From positions 62,001 through 126,000 of the forward strand of contig JALGZD010000219.1 in the NCBI GenBank assembly GCA_025782395.1: DNA of 64,000 nt. Direction: 5' to 3'. Position 1 is the first letter of the stretch. Each line of letters starts with the position of its first letter. The notes beneath the pieces were generated by a model. The model ran no database searches. It was not told the DNA's origin and was given only the letters and a program-made list of their open reading frames with translations. Source of the DNA: a bacterium. GTDB taxonomy: Bacteria; Joyebacterota; Joyebacteria; Joyebacterales; Joyebacteraceae. Below are positions 1 to 8,757 of the stretch, piece by piece. A program made the position numbers and the translations under genes.

Positions 1-607
1 GGAAAATGAGACGTTCCCGGAATCTGTCATAGAACCCACCTCCATCTCGTTCGACAACGAGCCCGGCCGACACAAGAGCAGAGTCGGCGATTCCCTTGCG
101 GCGCGCGGCTTTGAGAAGGTTGTCCCATCCAGCCGGCGCGTACCCGATGGCGAACGTCGATACAACGTCGGCGCCGAGACCGCGTTCCTTCACATAACTC
201 CTTGCCTCCGTGCCACCCTCCCCCTCGAGGCACGAGCGGTAGAACGCGAGGGCCATCTGATTCGCCAGGACGGCCGGGTCGTCCTCGGCATCGGTCCGCT
301 CGCTTCCGCGGTCGGGAAGCGTGATGCCGGCCCTGTGGGCCAGTTCACGGAGCGCATCGATGAAACCGATCTTCTCGTATTCCATCAGGAATGTGATCAC
401 ATTGCCGCCCACGCCACACCCGAAACAGTGATAGATCTGGCGGGCAGGATTGACGTTGAAAGACGGCGTTTTCTCTTGGTGGAATGGGCAGAGCCCCTTG
501 AAGTTGCCTCCCGCCCGCTTGAGCTGAACGTGCTCCGATATCACGTCGACGATGTCATTCGCCTCGCGAATCCGGTCGATCAGCTCATCTGGAATGCGGT
601 TGGCCAC
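1..607 (-). CDS. dnaG: DNA primase DnaG, N-terminal part (runs off window)
   Basis: This is the primase that makes RNA primers at the replication fork. The visible 202 codons begin at a GTG (607) with a GGGGAG ribosome site about 10 nt upstream. Residues 40-64 form the CHC2 zinc-binding domain, with CPFH near residue 40 and CFGC near 61, followed by the start of the TOPRIM-containing core. The frame stays open to the window edge, so the catalytic core and helicase-binding domain lie outside. It starts 15 bases after the mutS2 stop and is the last visible gene of the rpsU-yqeY-nif3-mutS2-dnaG string. rpoD may follow beyond the edge, as in the classical macromolecular-synthesis operon. Confidence 0.95.
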   Translation of the reverse strand, partial: MANRIPDELIDRIREANDIVDVISEHVQLKRAGGNFKGLCPFHQEKTPSFNVNPARQIYHCFGCGVGGNVITFLMEYEKIGFIDALRELAHRAGITLPDRGSERTDAEDDPAVLANQMALAFYRSCLEGEGGTEARSYVKERGLGADVVSTFAIGYAPAGWDNLLKAARRKGIADSALVSAGLVVERDGGGFYDRFRERLIF

Positions 608-622
608 TGGGCGTCTACTCCC

Positions 623-2995
623 CTATTTCAGCTCCACTATGGTCACACCCGTGTCTCCCTCGCCCCACCGGCCGAGTCTGAACGACTTGACCGCAGGCGA
701 TCCCTTCAGCACTTCCTGCGTGCGCGTTCTCAAAGCCCCCGTGCCCTTGCCGTGGACTATGCGAACCACAGTGACCCCTTGCATCACGGCGGTGCTGAGG
801 AACTTGTCGATGGAATCCTCCACGTCATCGGTCGTCATCCCCCTCAGATGCAGTTCTATCGCAGGCTCCTCACTGTTCAGACCCTCAAACGTGACGCTCG
901 GAGTGCCTGCGTGCTTCACATCCGGTGCGCCTGCCTCCCTCAGCTCGTCGGCGGCAACGTCAAGGGTAGCGCTTTTCACGCGGACCCGGACCTTGCCCTT
1001 GTGATCCGGGAGGCTCAGCAGTCTACCCACGCGCCCGGCCAGCCGGACACGCATGCCGACCTCAAGTCTGTCCAGCCTCGCTCCATCATCGGCGGGCGGC
1101 TGGACCTCTTGGGCGAGTTCCTCAACCACCTCGGCCTTCTCGCGGCGCAGTTTCTCCCGCGCCACCTTGATGGTCTCGCGGGCGGCCTGGCTCTCCCTGA
1201 GTTCCTTCACGGTCTCCTCAACCAGGCTCTGCGCCCGAGCGAGAATCTCCCGCGCTTCAGCGAGCGCGCGAGCGCGGATCTGCTTCCGCTCGTCGCGAAC
1301 ACCGGCGAGCCGCTCTTCGTAGTCCGAGGTCAGAAGCCTGGCCTTGTCGCGTTCGATCTCAGCAGCGCTGAGCGTCTCATCCAGACGCAGCCCGCGCTCG
1401 ACGAGGTCGGCCAGAAGCCCATCGACCCTGGCGGCGTCGCAGTCACGGAGTTCGCCCGCCCGTTCGAGCACGTTCGACGGAAGCCCCAGCGTCTCGGCGA
1501 TCGATAGTGCGTGACTCGACCCGGGAATGTCGGGGACGAACCGGAACGTCGGCTCCAGCGTCTCAGGATCGAACGCCATCGAACCATTGGCCATGCTCTT
1601 ATGTTCGTGGACGTGGGTCTTGACGGTGCCGAGGTGCGTCGTAGCTATCGCGTGAACGCCCCTGTCGGTCAGCTCCTCGAGGATGGCGATGCCGAGGCTG
1701 GCTCCTTCGTCCGGGTCGGTCCCGGCGCCCAGTTCGTCCATGAGCACAAGCGTGTGCGCGTCGGCTTCTCGAAGAATCTCACCTATGACCCTGAGGTGAG
1801 ACGAGAAAGTCGAGAGGCTCATTTCGATCGACTGCTCGTCGCCGATATCGGCATAGAGTTCCCTGAAGATCGAGAGTTCCGTATCGGCTCCGGCCGGGAC
1901 GTGGAGTCCCGACTGCGCCATCATCGTCAGAAGACCGACGGTCTTCAGAGTTACGGTTTTCCCTCCGGCGTTGGGACCTGAGATGACAAGCGTCGATGCC
2001 TTCTCACCGAGTTTGAGGTTCAGCGGCACGACCTCGGCTCCGCTCTTGCGGGCAATGGCCGCGAGCACCGGATGTCGACCATCCAGAATCCCTATTCTGC
2101 CCTCGCTGTTCAGCTTCGGCCTCACCGCATCGAGGTCGCGTGACAGAAGTGCGGTCGCCCTGTAGTAGTCGAGCTTGCCGAGAAGCCTCAGCGAGTGCGC
2201 GATTGCGCCGGACTCGGCGCCCACCATGGCCGTCAGCACGCGGAGAATCCGGTGGATCTCCTTCTTTTCGGCTGCGGCGAGTTCGGCAATCTCGTTGTTG
2301 AGCGGAATCGTGTCCATCGGCTCCATGAAGACGGTGGCACCGGTCGACGACTGGTCATGCACGATACCCTTGAGCTTCGACCTGGATGCGCGCTTGACGG
2401 GCAACACAAGACGCCCGTTCCGGATATGGACGGCGGCTTCCTGGATGGTGTCCCTCTCAAGTTCCCTCTTGATTATGTCCTGGAGCTTCTCGTCCAACCG
2501 GATCCGCGTCCGCTCCATCGCCCGCCGGATCTTCCCAAGCTCCCTGCTCGCGGAGTCCCGGACCTCCATCGCAAGCTCGTCCACAGCCTGGTCAATGGCG
2601 TCCTCTATATCCTTATTCGGGTGGAGCGCCTCAGCCAGCGACCACAGGGCCGGCGATCTCTCAGATCGTTCGGCGACATAGTCGCGGAGGCTCCGGATGA
2701 CCTGAAGCGTCGCGCGCACGGCCGCGAGTTCATCGCACGTGAGCGCGGCTCCCTCCGTCATACTCCGCTCGATCGCACGACGGGCATCCCTCGCGCCTTT
2801 CAGCGGAAGTCCGGCGCCTTCGTCCATGAGCGAGCGGATCTCGCTCGTGATATCGAGGGCCTGCTCGATCGACGCCACGTCGACAGTAGGAGTCAGAGCC
2901 GCCGCCAGCTCGGCGCCGGGCTCGAAGGAAGTCCTCTCAACAAGCATCTCGACGACCTTGTCGAACTCAAGGACATTGCGCGCGTGTGCGTTCAT
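623..2995 (-). CDS. mutS2: Endonuclease MutS2
   Basis: This 790-residue protein belongs to the MutS2 family, which acts on branched DNA and collided or stalled ribosomes rather than in classical mismatch repair. The N-terminal core and lever helices (1-320) are followed by an ABC-type ATPase with a Walker A motif GPNAGGKT near 340-347 and a Walker B region LMDELGAGTDP. A long coiled coil follows, then a KOW-like segment. The C-terminal Smr nuclease domain (about 712-790) carries the LHLRG and HGKGTGALR motifs. There is no MutS mismatch-recognition domain I, which distinguishes it from MutS1. It lies between the nif3-like gene and dnaG. The length is normal for the family. Confidence 0.95.
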   Translation of the reverse strand: MNAHARNVLEFDKVVEMLVERTSFEPGAELAAALTPTVDVASIEQALDITSEIRSLMDEGAGLPLKGARDARRAIERSMTEGAALTCDELAAVRATLQVIRSLRDYVAERSERSPALWSLAEALHPNKDIEDAIDQAVDELAMEVRDSASRELGKIRRAMERTRIRLDEKLQDIIKRELERDTIQEAAVHIRNGRLVLPVKRASRSKLKGIVHDQSSTGATVFMEPMDTIPLNNEIAELAAAEKKEIHRILRVLTAMVGAESGAIAHSLRLLGKLDYYRATALLSRDLDAVRPKLNSEGRIGILDGRHPVLAAIARKSGAEVVPLNLKLGEKASTLVISGPNAGGKTVTLKTVGLLTMMAQSGLHVPAGADTELSIFRELYADIGDEQSIEMSLSTFSSHLRVIGEILREADAHTLVLMDELGAGTDPDEGASLGIAILEELTDRGVHAIATTHLGTVKTHVHEHKSMANGSMAFDPETLEPTFRFVPDIPGSSHALSIAETLGLPSNVLERAGELRDCDAARVDGLLADLVERGLRLDETLSAAEIERDKARLLTSDYEERLAGVRDERKQIRARALAEAREILARAQSLVEETVKELRESQAARETIKVAREKLRREKAEVVEELAQEVQPPADDGARLDRLEVGMRVRLAGRVGRLLSLPDHKGKVRVRVKSATLDVAADELREAGAPDVKHAGTPSVTFEGLNSEEPAIELHLRGMTTDDVEDSIDKFLSTAVMQGVTVVRIVHGKGTGALRTRTQEVLKGSPAVKSFRLGRWGEGDTGVTIVELK

Positions 2996-3048
2996 TCACT
3001 CGCTTCTTCTTGGTGCAGATGTGGTTCGGGGGTCTTCAGGCGCCGGTG

Positions 3049-4011
3049 CTAGTGCTTGTATCGCCTGAAACCGGAACAATCGATCACGTCGAACTTCGTC
3101 CTGGCGGTTTTCTCCACGCCGTCCAAGAGGAGGTTCATTCCAATCGTGTCGCTGGCAATATGCCCCGCGATCACGACGTTGATGTGATTCTTTTTGGCTT
3201 CTTCCCGGTTTTTCTCGGAGATGTGCATGCCGACGATCGTGCCGATGTCGGACGTGTTGGCCAACTTCTCGAACGTCTTTTCGGATCCGCCTGTGCCGCC
3301 TGTCATGTCGACGAAAACACGGCCGGTCCGGCGTTCCTCGCTGCCGACGAAGATTCTGAGACCAGCACCCGCCTTTTCGGCGTCGGTATACTCGGGTATG
3401 TCCCGGAGCGCAGTGAGTATCTCACCGACGGTCTCGATCTTCTCCTTGTCGAAAAGCTTCTGAAGGTATGTCGCCACGCAATTGTCGGCCACGGTATGCG
3501 TGCAGATCATAGGGATATCCAGGATCCGTGCCGCATCAACCGCCCGCATATGGTTGGCGGGCATCACGCCGCGCTCGACCTCTTTGATGCGCGGCGAGAG
3601 TATTCCTTCCGCAACGTTGATGGGCACTCCGTAGCGCATCAGGATCTCAGCCTGCATAGGCATGACACTGCTCAGGTTGGCCAACGCCGCACCCTCGGGG
3701 TGATGTGCCCAGACGAGGTCCACGCGCCTGCCCTTCTCGCGGAGTCTGTCGGCGATGAGGAGTTCGCCGACCTCCATGTCGATGCCGACCATGACGCTCT
3801 TGATCTCGATGCTGTCCTTGCCGTAAAGGATCCTGGAGTCGGAGTACGGATTCGTAAGGCGCTCCATGTCGAATCGCTTCTTCTCCGCTGGCTTGAGGTC
3901 ATCGTACTTCTTCTTGACCCTCTTCAGTTCGGCTCGAACGCCGGCCCTACCCCTCGGATCATTGTCGATTCCGACCTTCACTGCAGCATCGTAGAGTTTC
4001 CGGAGCTTCAT
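3049..4011 (-). CDS. NIF3-like (NGG1p-interacting factor 3 family) protein
   Basis: This 320-residue protein resembles the long bacterial NIF3/DUF34 family. It has an N-terminal helical extension of about 75 residues, then the metal-binding core with WAHHPEG near 108 and a late IAGHIASD segment that would supply the second half of the di-metal site. Members are often called GTP cyclohydrolase 1 type 2-like, but the reaction is not established. I chose the ATG at 4011 because AGGAGA lies 9 nt upstream; an earlier in-frame TTG would overlap that site. It sits between yqeY and mutS2, an unusual insertion in this otherwise classical operon. Confidence 0.8.
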   Translation of the reverse strand: MKLRKLYDAAVKVGIDNDPRGRAGVRAELKRVKKKYDDLKPAEKKRFDMERLTNPYSDSRILYGKDSIEIKSVMVGIDMEVGELLIADRLREKGRRVDLVWAHHPEGAALANLSSVMPMQAEILMRYGVPINVAEGILSPRIKEVERGVMPANHMRAVDAARILDIPMICTHTVADNCVATYLQKLFDKEKIETVGEILTALRDIPEYTDAEKAGAGLRIFVGSEERRTGRVFVDMTGGTGGSEKTFEKLANTSDIGTIVGMHISEKNREEAKKNHINVVIAGHIASDTIGMNLLLDGVEKTARTKFDVIDCSGFRRYKH

Positions 4012-4057
4012 CTGATTGCATCTCCTCAAAGAAGTCTTGTCCAGGTCGGAGATAGGG

Positions 4058-4516
4058 TCAGTCCTCTGTCGCCGGCACGAGCGCGGCTTGCACCAGATCC
4101 CTGACTATCTTCCCGTCCGCACGTCCCTTCACCTTCGGCATGACGGCCTTCATGACGAGGCCGATCTGGCCGCGAGTGCTCGCTCCGACTTCTGCGACGG
4201 TCTCCGTCACGATGGCGGCGAGTTCATCTTCCGTCAGAGCCTCCGGCAGGTACCCTGTCACAACACCAAGCCCGACCTCCTCGTTCTCAACAAGATCGAG
4301 ACGCCCGGCTGATGTGAACTGCTCTATCGATTCGCGATGACGCTTCGAGAGTCTCGAGAGTACCTCGATAGCGTCCTCATCCTTGAGAGGACGGCCCAGC
4401 TCGATCTCACGATACTTCATCTCAGAACGCACAAACCTGATGGCACCCAAACGCCCCTTCTCCCGAGCTTTGGCCGCCTTGATCATGTCGCTCTGCAGTT
4501 GCTCCAGGATGCTCAT
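4058..4516 (-). CDS. yqeY: YqeY/GatB-like protein
   Basis: This 152-residue protein consists of one GatB/YqeY domain, a helical module related to the tRNA-binding tail of the amidotransferase subunit GatB. Conserved segments include the start ILEQLQSDMIKA, the KYREIE region and the C-terminal GKADGKIV-like motif (here GRADGKIV). The ATG at 4516 follows GGGGAG with a 5-nt spacer. The gene lies 26 bases after rpsU and upstream of the nif3-like gene, matching the common rpsU-yqeY pair. The cellular role of the family is poorly known; a link to tRNA or translation is inferred. Confidence 0.9.
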   Translation of the reverse strand: MSILEQLQSDMIKAAKAREKGRLGAIRFVRSEMKYREIELGRPLKDEDAIEVLSRLSKRHRESIEQFTSAGRLDLVENEEVGLGVVTGYLPEALTEDELAAIVTETVAEVGASTRGQIGLVMKAVMPKVKGRADGKIVRDLVQAALVPATED

Positions 4517-4542
4517 TGGTGCTCCCCGGAACCAGGGTGATA

Positions 4543-4746
4543 CTACCTGCGCTTGTCCTGCTTGACCTTCAGCTTGCGCAGCTTCCGCTTTGCGGCGCTC
4601 TTCTTCCTCTTCTTGCGCTCGCTCGGCTTCTCGAAGTGTGAGTGCTTGCGCAGATCGGAAAGGACCCCGGCCTTTTCGCACCGCTTCTTGAAGCGGCGCA
4701 GTGCGCGCTCAAACGACTCACCGTCCTTGACTCGGACACCCGGCAT
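4543..4746 (-). CDS. rpsU: 30S ribosomal protein S21
   Basis: This small basic protein of 67 residues is S21, which joins the 30S subunit late near the 3' end of 16S rRNA and helps initiation. The start MPGV, the central [15 protein letters not shown] block and the lysine/arginine-rich tail with [13 protein letters not shown] are characteristic. It is the first gene of the rpsU-yqeY-nif3-mutS2-dnaG string and has its own promoter (4872-4900), giving a leader of roughly 120 nt with hairpin potential. Confidence 0.97.
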   Translation of the reverse strand: MPGVRVKDGESFERALRRFKKRCEKAGVLSDLRKHSHFEKPSERKKRKKSAAKRKLRKLKVKQDKRR

Positions 4747-4775
4747 TCAGTGTTCACCCCCTCAAGGGTTCTTCG

Positions 4776-4794
4776 GGTTGGCATCTATGCAACC
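4776..4794 (-). promoter_or_regulatory. Leader hairpin upstream of rpsU
   Basis: On the transcribed strand GGTTG and CAACC pair, and the inner CAT/ATG pairs extend the stem to eight base pairs with one bulged base. It lies about 30 nt before the rpsU start. Ribosomal-protein leaders often carry autoregulatory structures, but no family match is claimed here. Confidence 0.35.
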
Positions 4795-4871
4795 AGTGGT
4801 CACACCTCTACACACGCATCCGCTCGTCCCGACGCGGACACGCACAGGAGATGTGGATGCTCGAACCGTAA

Positions 4872-4900
4872 AGTTTACTTCTCTGTGGAGTGGCTGTCAA
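4872..4900 (-). promoter_or_regulatory. Sigma-70-type promoter of the rpsU operon
   Basis: The -35 box TTGACA (4900-4895) is perfect and is separated by 17 bases from TAAACT (4877-4872), which matches four of six -10 positions. Transcription would start near 4865 and leave a leader of about 119 nt before the rpsU ATG. Confidence 0.75.
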
Positions 4901-4909
4901 CCGGTTTCT

Positions 4910-4926
4910 GCCGGCGTCCCGCCGGC
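4910..4926 (-). other. GC-rich perfect hairpin between rsmE and the rpsU promoter
   Basis: GCCGGCG and CGCCGGC form a seven-pair stem with a three-base loop. It lies after the rsmE stop and just before the rpsU -35 box. No U-tract follows on the minus strand, so it is at best a weak or factor-assisted terminator. Confidence 0.35.
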
Positions 4927-4978
4927 GTGGAATCACCGCCCAGCAGGGACACAGGCTCCTTTTGACGCGCGCTGCTCA

Positions 4979-5797
4979 CTATGGGAGAAGCCCACCGGTC
5001 TCCGAGGATATCATGGCCGCAATAGCCGCTGCCGCCCAGTCCGCCTTGAGGATGCGCCGCCCGGCACTCACGGGCCCGGCTCCGAAACCCTTCAGCGTCT
5101 CGACCTCATCCACGGACAGTCCGCTCTCGGGACCAACGATCAGGATGATCGATCCGTGGTGACGTCGGCGCGGAGGGCCTACGGCCTCACGAGGAGCCTT
5201 CTCCCGCACACGTGCCTCCAGAGCATCCCCGAGACCGACGGCGCTCTCTTCCTCCCAGGCAATGAGCGCAAGGTCTGCCTCACGGACCATCGCCTCCAGC
5301 GCAGCAACCTCGTGCGGCGGCTCGATGAGTGGAAGGAAGACGCCACGCGATTGCTTGACTGCGGCGGCGGCAATTCCGCGCCACCGCTCAAGCCTGGACT
5401 CAAGCGCGTCTGAAGGGATGCGCCCGATCGAACGCCCGGTGCTCAAGGGGACGATGCGTCCGACTCCAAGCTCCGAGCAACGCCGGACGACTTCATCAAA
5501 TGCTCTTCCCTTCAGCAGTGCTTGCGCGACCGTGAGTTCATTGCCGTCTGACCGCGAGTACCGTCGCGATTCAATGATGCTCGCTCTCACCACTCCCCCG
5601 CCGGATTCAACGACCGTCGCAAGCGCTTCCATCCCCTCGCCATCTATCGCACGGATCGCATCGCCGGTGCGCACGCGGAGCACATCGGCAGCGTGGTGTC
5701 CCTCAGGGCCGTCGATGACTATCTCGGCGCCACCGATAGCGCCGGGAGGGAGGAGGAACGTAGGGAGTCTCCAGATCGAGCTGTTGTCGAGTTTCAT
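4979..5797 (-). CDS. rsmE: 16S rRNA m3U1498 methyltransferase RsmE
   Basis: This SPOUT-family enzyme of 272 residues would methylate N3 of U1498 in 16S rRNA. The N-terminal PUA-like part contains GPEGHHAADVLRVRTGD. The C-terminal knot has LIVGPESGLSVDEVE and AGRRILKAD. These two segments normally read GPEGG and LGxRILRTETA; the Ser and Asp replacements are modest. I place the start at the ATG of MKLDNSSIWRL (5797), because the N-terminus then fits the family; an earlier in-frame start at 5845 would add 16 unlikely residues. The gene upstream is a membrane protein after a 150-base gap in which I see no clear promoter. Confidence 0.9.
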   Translation of the reverse strand: MKLDNSSIWRLPTFLLPPGAIGGAEIVIDGPEGHHAADVLRVRTGDAIRAIDGEGMEALATVVESGGGVVRASIIESRRYSRSDGNELTVAQALLKGRAFDEVVRRCSELGVGRIVPLSTGRSIGRIPSDALESRLERWRGIAAAAVKQSRGVFLPLIEPPHEVAALEAMVREADLALIAWEEESAVGLGDALEARVREKAPREAVGPPRRRHHGSIILIVGPESGLSVDEVETLKGFGAGPVSAGRRILKADWAAAAIAAMISSETGGLLP

Positions 5798-5951
5798 GGC
5801 GAGTCCTGGTAGATTCCCGGAATCAAACGCTTCGTCGTCGCGCAATAGTCAGCCCACTCCTTCCACGGCTCCCCGTCTCCCGCTCTTGAGCCCCGTCTCA
5901 AGCTTCGAGGTTACTTCCTTTCGCTTCTCTTTCCTCACGTGCATGACGCCC

Positions 5952-6749
5952 TCAAGACAGCTTCACCCTCATAAATCTATAGGTCAGGTACCCCATACCA
6001 CAAGCAAGAACGAGAGCGATCGCCGTTCCGTACGCCAGTCCCACCCACGCGTAGGTGTATCTCACCGCCATCGTGTAAAGAGAGACATTCACAGTTGCAC
6101 TGACCATGATGGCCTTTCCCATCGCCCGGGAGAAGTCGACGCCTCCCGCATGGTAGGTGACCACGAGGGTTGAGATGAACATCATCGGGAAGATGGCGAA
6201 GACGCCACCGTAGACGGGCCCGCCGAGCTTGCCCAAGAGAACAGCGAATGAGATGAGAGCTCCACCGAAGAGAGCCCTGAACCCGATCTGAGCATGCGAG
6301 TACGTCACTCTCACGCCGGGACGGGAGGGAATCCTCATCAGCTTCTCGACGACCAGGTAGCAGGCCGGGACGACAAGAGCGCACCCGACGACTGAGATCC
6401 AGAACTGATGGATGTCGAGCGCCAGTAGAACGCTCGCCTGAAGAAACCAGATGGCCAGTGCGCTCGCAAGGGCCACAGCCAGGCCACGTCGCGCCAGGAA
6501 AAGGTAGATGATCATGAAAACGCCGTTCAGGGACATCGCGAGAGGCATAGTCGTGGTCGCCCGGACCGCAGCAAGCGGTGTCTGGGTAAGACCGATGAAG
6601 AGGAGCGCAACAGCCACGGTGGATGGGAACCCAGCGATGACACCGCCGACCTTGCTGCCGTATCGCTCGGCGACAACCGTGCTCAGAGTGACCCATGCAC
6701 TTCCCACGATGAAACTGAGGCCGAGCTTGTACCAGAATATTGAGTCCAT
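5952..6749 (-). CDS. Polytopic membrane protein with internal duplication
   Basis: This protein of 265 residues is predicted to be almost entirely membrane-embedded, with about eight hydrophobic helices. Two related segments, YGSKVGGVIAGFPS near residue 30 and LGGPVYGGVFAIFP near residue 175, indicate an internal repeat of two similar halves, a common plan in small transporters. I do not recognise the family with confidence; a DUF3147/GlpM-like protein is possible. It follows the amidase-like gene by 41 bases and is probably co-transcribed with it. Confidence 0.7.
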   Translation of the reverse strand: MDSIFWYKLGLSFIVGSAWVTLSTVVAERYGSKVGGVIAGFPSTVAVALLFIGLTQTPLAAVRATTTMPLAMSLNGVFMIIYLFLARRGLAVALASALAIWFLQASVLLALDIHQFWISVVGCALVVPACYLVVEKLMRIPSRPGVRVTYSHAQIGFRALFGGALISFAVLLGKLGGPVYGGVFAIFPMMFISTLVVTYHAGGVDFSRAMGKAIMVSATVNVSLYTMAVRYTYAWVGLAYGTAIALVLACGMGYLTYRFMRVKLS

Positions 6750-6790
6750 ATAGAGTGAGACTCCGAGCCAAATGTGTTCGCCGGGAACGC

Positions 6791-7417
6791 CTACAGGGAT
6801 TCGGCTGAGCTTGAGAGATGTGTCGTCGTGCCAGAAGGCGCTCGCGCTGTGTCCCCCACCTCCAGCGGCTTCAGCGGGTGGATCATCTCATAGACGTCCG
6901 GATGTGCCTCTATGAAGTCCCATATATCATCGGGGCTCGCAGCTCCGGGCGCCACACCGAAGTGCTTGCCGGCCTTCTTGAAAGCGTCCGCCACCAGCCA
7001 CGAGCAGATCGGATAGCGCCTGCTTCTGGCCAGGCGCCGGAAGACATACGCGCCCAGGAGCACCCAGTCGAGGGAGTGCGCAATGGCCTTGAGGTAGCCG
7101 TACGATTTTCCCACCTGACGGAGGGCTTCGTCCACAATAAGGCCTATCTGCTCGTCCGTGAGGTTTGTGGGGCGACAGATCGCCACAGAGTCAGTACTCG
7201 GTGGACCGTACTTCGCCCAGAGCCCGTGGCGCTTCACGGTACTCACGGCCTCCACCATGTCGACGTCCGTCAGAGGACCATCCTCCACAATCAGGCCCAC
7301 GTGGTTGACCTGCGTACGGCTCTCGCCGATTGTGCGCGTGAGAAAGCGGATCGCCCCGCTGACCCGACTCGTGCCTCGGACCAGAAATATGTCGGCGCGC
7401 TTGAGTGTGATCGACAT
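6791..7417 (-). CDS. YiiX/NlpC-P60-like permuted papain-fold hydrolase
   Basis: This 208-residue protein looks like a permuted NlpC/P60 (YiiX/C92-type) peptidase or amidase. The putative catalytic His is in NHVGLIV near residue 40 and the Cys is in PICSWLVADAF near residue 137, the His-before-Cys order typical of the permuted group. There is no signal peptide, so it probably acts in the cytoplasm, or on lipids or acylated substrates at the membrane. Substrate unknown. It has a possible promoter of its own (7445-7474) and a GGAAA ribosome site. Confidence 0.7.
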   Translation of the reverse strand: MSITLKRADIFLVRGTSRVSGAIRFLTRTIGESRTQVNHVGLIVEDGPLTDVDMVEAVSTVKRHGLWAKYGPPSTDSVAICRPTNLTDEQIGLIVDEALRQVGKSYGYLKAIAHSLDWVLLGAYVFRRLARSRRYPICSWLVADAFKKAGKHFGVAPGAASPDDIWDFIEAHPDVYEMIHPLKPLEVGDTARAPSGTTTHLSSSAESL

Positions 7418-7444
7418 GGGTGTTTCCTGTGCCGGCTTTCGGCG

Positions 7445-7474
7445 ATGGTAACGGCCGCCTCAAATCTGCGTCAA
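7445..7474 (-). promoter_or_regulatory. Possible promoter of the amidase-membrane protein pair
   Basis: TTGACG (7474-7469) and TACCAT (7450-7445) are spaced by 18 bases downstream of dnaJ. The -10 box matches four of six positions. Read-through from the heat-shock operon is also possible. Confidence 0.45.
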
Positions 7475-7499
7475 GACATGTGAATTGTATTCTCAGGAG

Positions 7500-8657
7500 T
7501 TACCGCCCCGGCCGCCTCGGCCCGGGCACCTTCTTCTCTTGGATGTCACCCAGCTTCTTGAGGAGTTTCTTCTCATCGGACGAGGGCCGCTTCGGGACCC
7601 AGACGACGACGCTCGCGAACTGGTCGCCCGTTCCGAAGCCGCGATGATGGGGTATCCCCTTGCCGCGCATCTTGAGGAGCTGGCCGGACTGGGTGCCCGC
7701 GGGGATCTTGAGGCGCGCCTTGCCGTCGAGGGTGGGAACCTCGACGCTGCCACCGAGAGCTGCCGTCGTGACCGACACGGGCAGCTCAAGGAGCACGTTG
7801 TCGCCGTGACGTTCGAAGATCTTGTGAGGAAGCTCTTCAAGAACCACGATGAGTCGACCGGAAGGACCGCCCTGCGGACCGGCATTGCCGGCCCCGTTGA
7901 TCGGGATGTAGTTCCCGGTCGATACGCCGACCGGGACGTCTATTTCAACGGTCTCCTTCGCCCTGACGAGCCCCTTCCCCACACACCGCGGGCATGGATC
8001 GTCTATGACCTGACCGGTACCTCTGCAGGTCGGACAGGGCGAGGTCGTCATGAATGCTCCGAACATCCCCATCGAGCGCTGGGTCTGCACCTGCCCGGCG
8101 CCATGACAGGTCGAGCAGGTCTTCGGACTCGTGCCGGGCTTGGCGCCCGAGCCGTGGCACTCCTTGCAGAGAACGAGCCTGGAGACCTTGATCTTCTTCC
8201 TGACGCCGCTCGCTATCTCTTCCAGCGTCAGCCTCAATCTGATCCGGACGTCGGAACCACGCTGGGGACCGCCGCGCATTCTGCCCGCCTGCCCCCCAAG
8301 CCCGAAGAGATCGCCCAAGCCCCCGCCCCCACCGCCGCCCCCGAAGCTTCTCATGAACGCATTCAGGGCATCGTTGAGGTCCATGTGAGAGAAGCCTGCT
8401 CCCGCAAACCCACCGGCGGGACCACCCTGACCGAACGCGGCCGGGCCGAACTGGTCGTACTGCGCGCGCTTCTCTGGGTCACTCAGGATCTCATGCGCTT
8501 CCGCGACGTCCTTGAACCTGTCCTCGGCGGCCGGATTGTCTGGGTTCTTGTCCGGATGGTACTTGAAAGCAAGCTCCCGGTAGGCCTTCTTGATGTCGTC
8601 GTCGGACGCGTCACGGCCCACGCCCAGAACCTCGTAGTAGTCGTGGAAACCTGCCAT
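7500..8657 (-). CDS. dnaJ: Chaperone DnaJ (Hsp40)
   Basis: This 385-residue type-I Hsp40 delivers substrates to DnaK and stimulates its ATPase. It has an N-terminal J domain with HPD at residues 34-36 and a Gly/Phe-rich linker ending in a run of glycines. Four zinc-binding CxxCxGxG repeats follow ([32 protein letters not shown]), then two C-terminal substrate-binding domains. I chose the ATG at 8657; a TTG one codon earlier also fits. It ends the hrcA-grpE-dnaK-dnaJ operon, 100 bases after dnaK, and so should be HrcA-controlled. Confidence 0.97.
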   Translation of the reverse strand: MAGFHDYYEVLGVGRDASDDDIKKAYRELAFKYHPDKNPDNPAAEDRFKDVAEAHEILSDPEKRAQYDQFGPAAFGQGGPAGGFAGAGFSHMDLNDALNAFMRSFGGGGGGGGLGDLFGLGGQAGRMRGGPQRGSDVRIRLRLTLEEIASGVRKKIKVSRLVLCKECHGSGAKPGTSPKTCSTCHGAGQVQTQRSMGMFGAFMTTSPCPTCRGTGQVIDDPCPRCVGKGLVRAKETVEIDVPVGVSTGNYIPINGAGNAGPQGGPSGRLIVVLEELPHKIFERHGDNVLLELPVSVTTAALGGSVEVPTLDGKARLKIPAGTQSGQLLKMRGKGIPHHRGFGTGDQFASVVVWVPKRPSSDEKKLLKKLGDIQEKKVPGPRRPGR

Positions 8658-8757
8658 CAATCACCTCTCGGATCATCCTGACGAGAGAATCCGGACACGG
8701 GGCCGGTACCAGCTACCGACCCCGGATCCGACTCATCTGTCTTGGCCGCCCACCACC

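Noticed and set aside
335-1507. Large plus-strand open frame opposite mutS2
   Set aside because: It is an antisense shadow of a well-supported gene, with no homology, ribosome site or promoter. The same holds for the other long plus-strand frames in the window.
5884-5901. Terminator in the rsmE upstream gap
   Set aside because: CTTGAG/CTCAAG is only a six-pair stem, and no T-rich tract follows on the minus strand.
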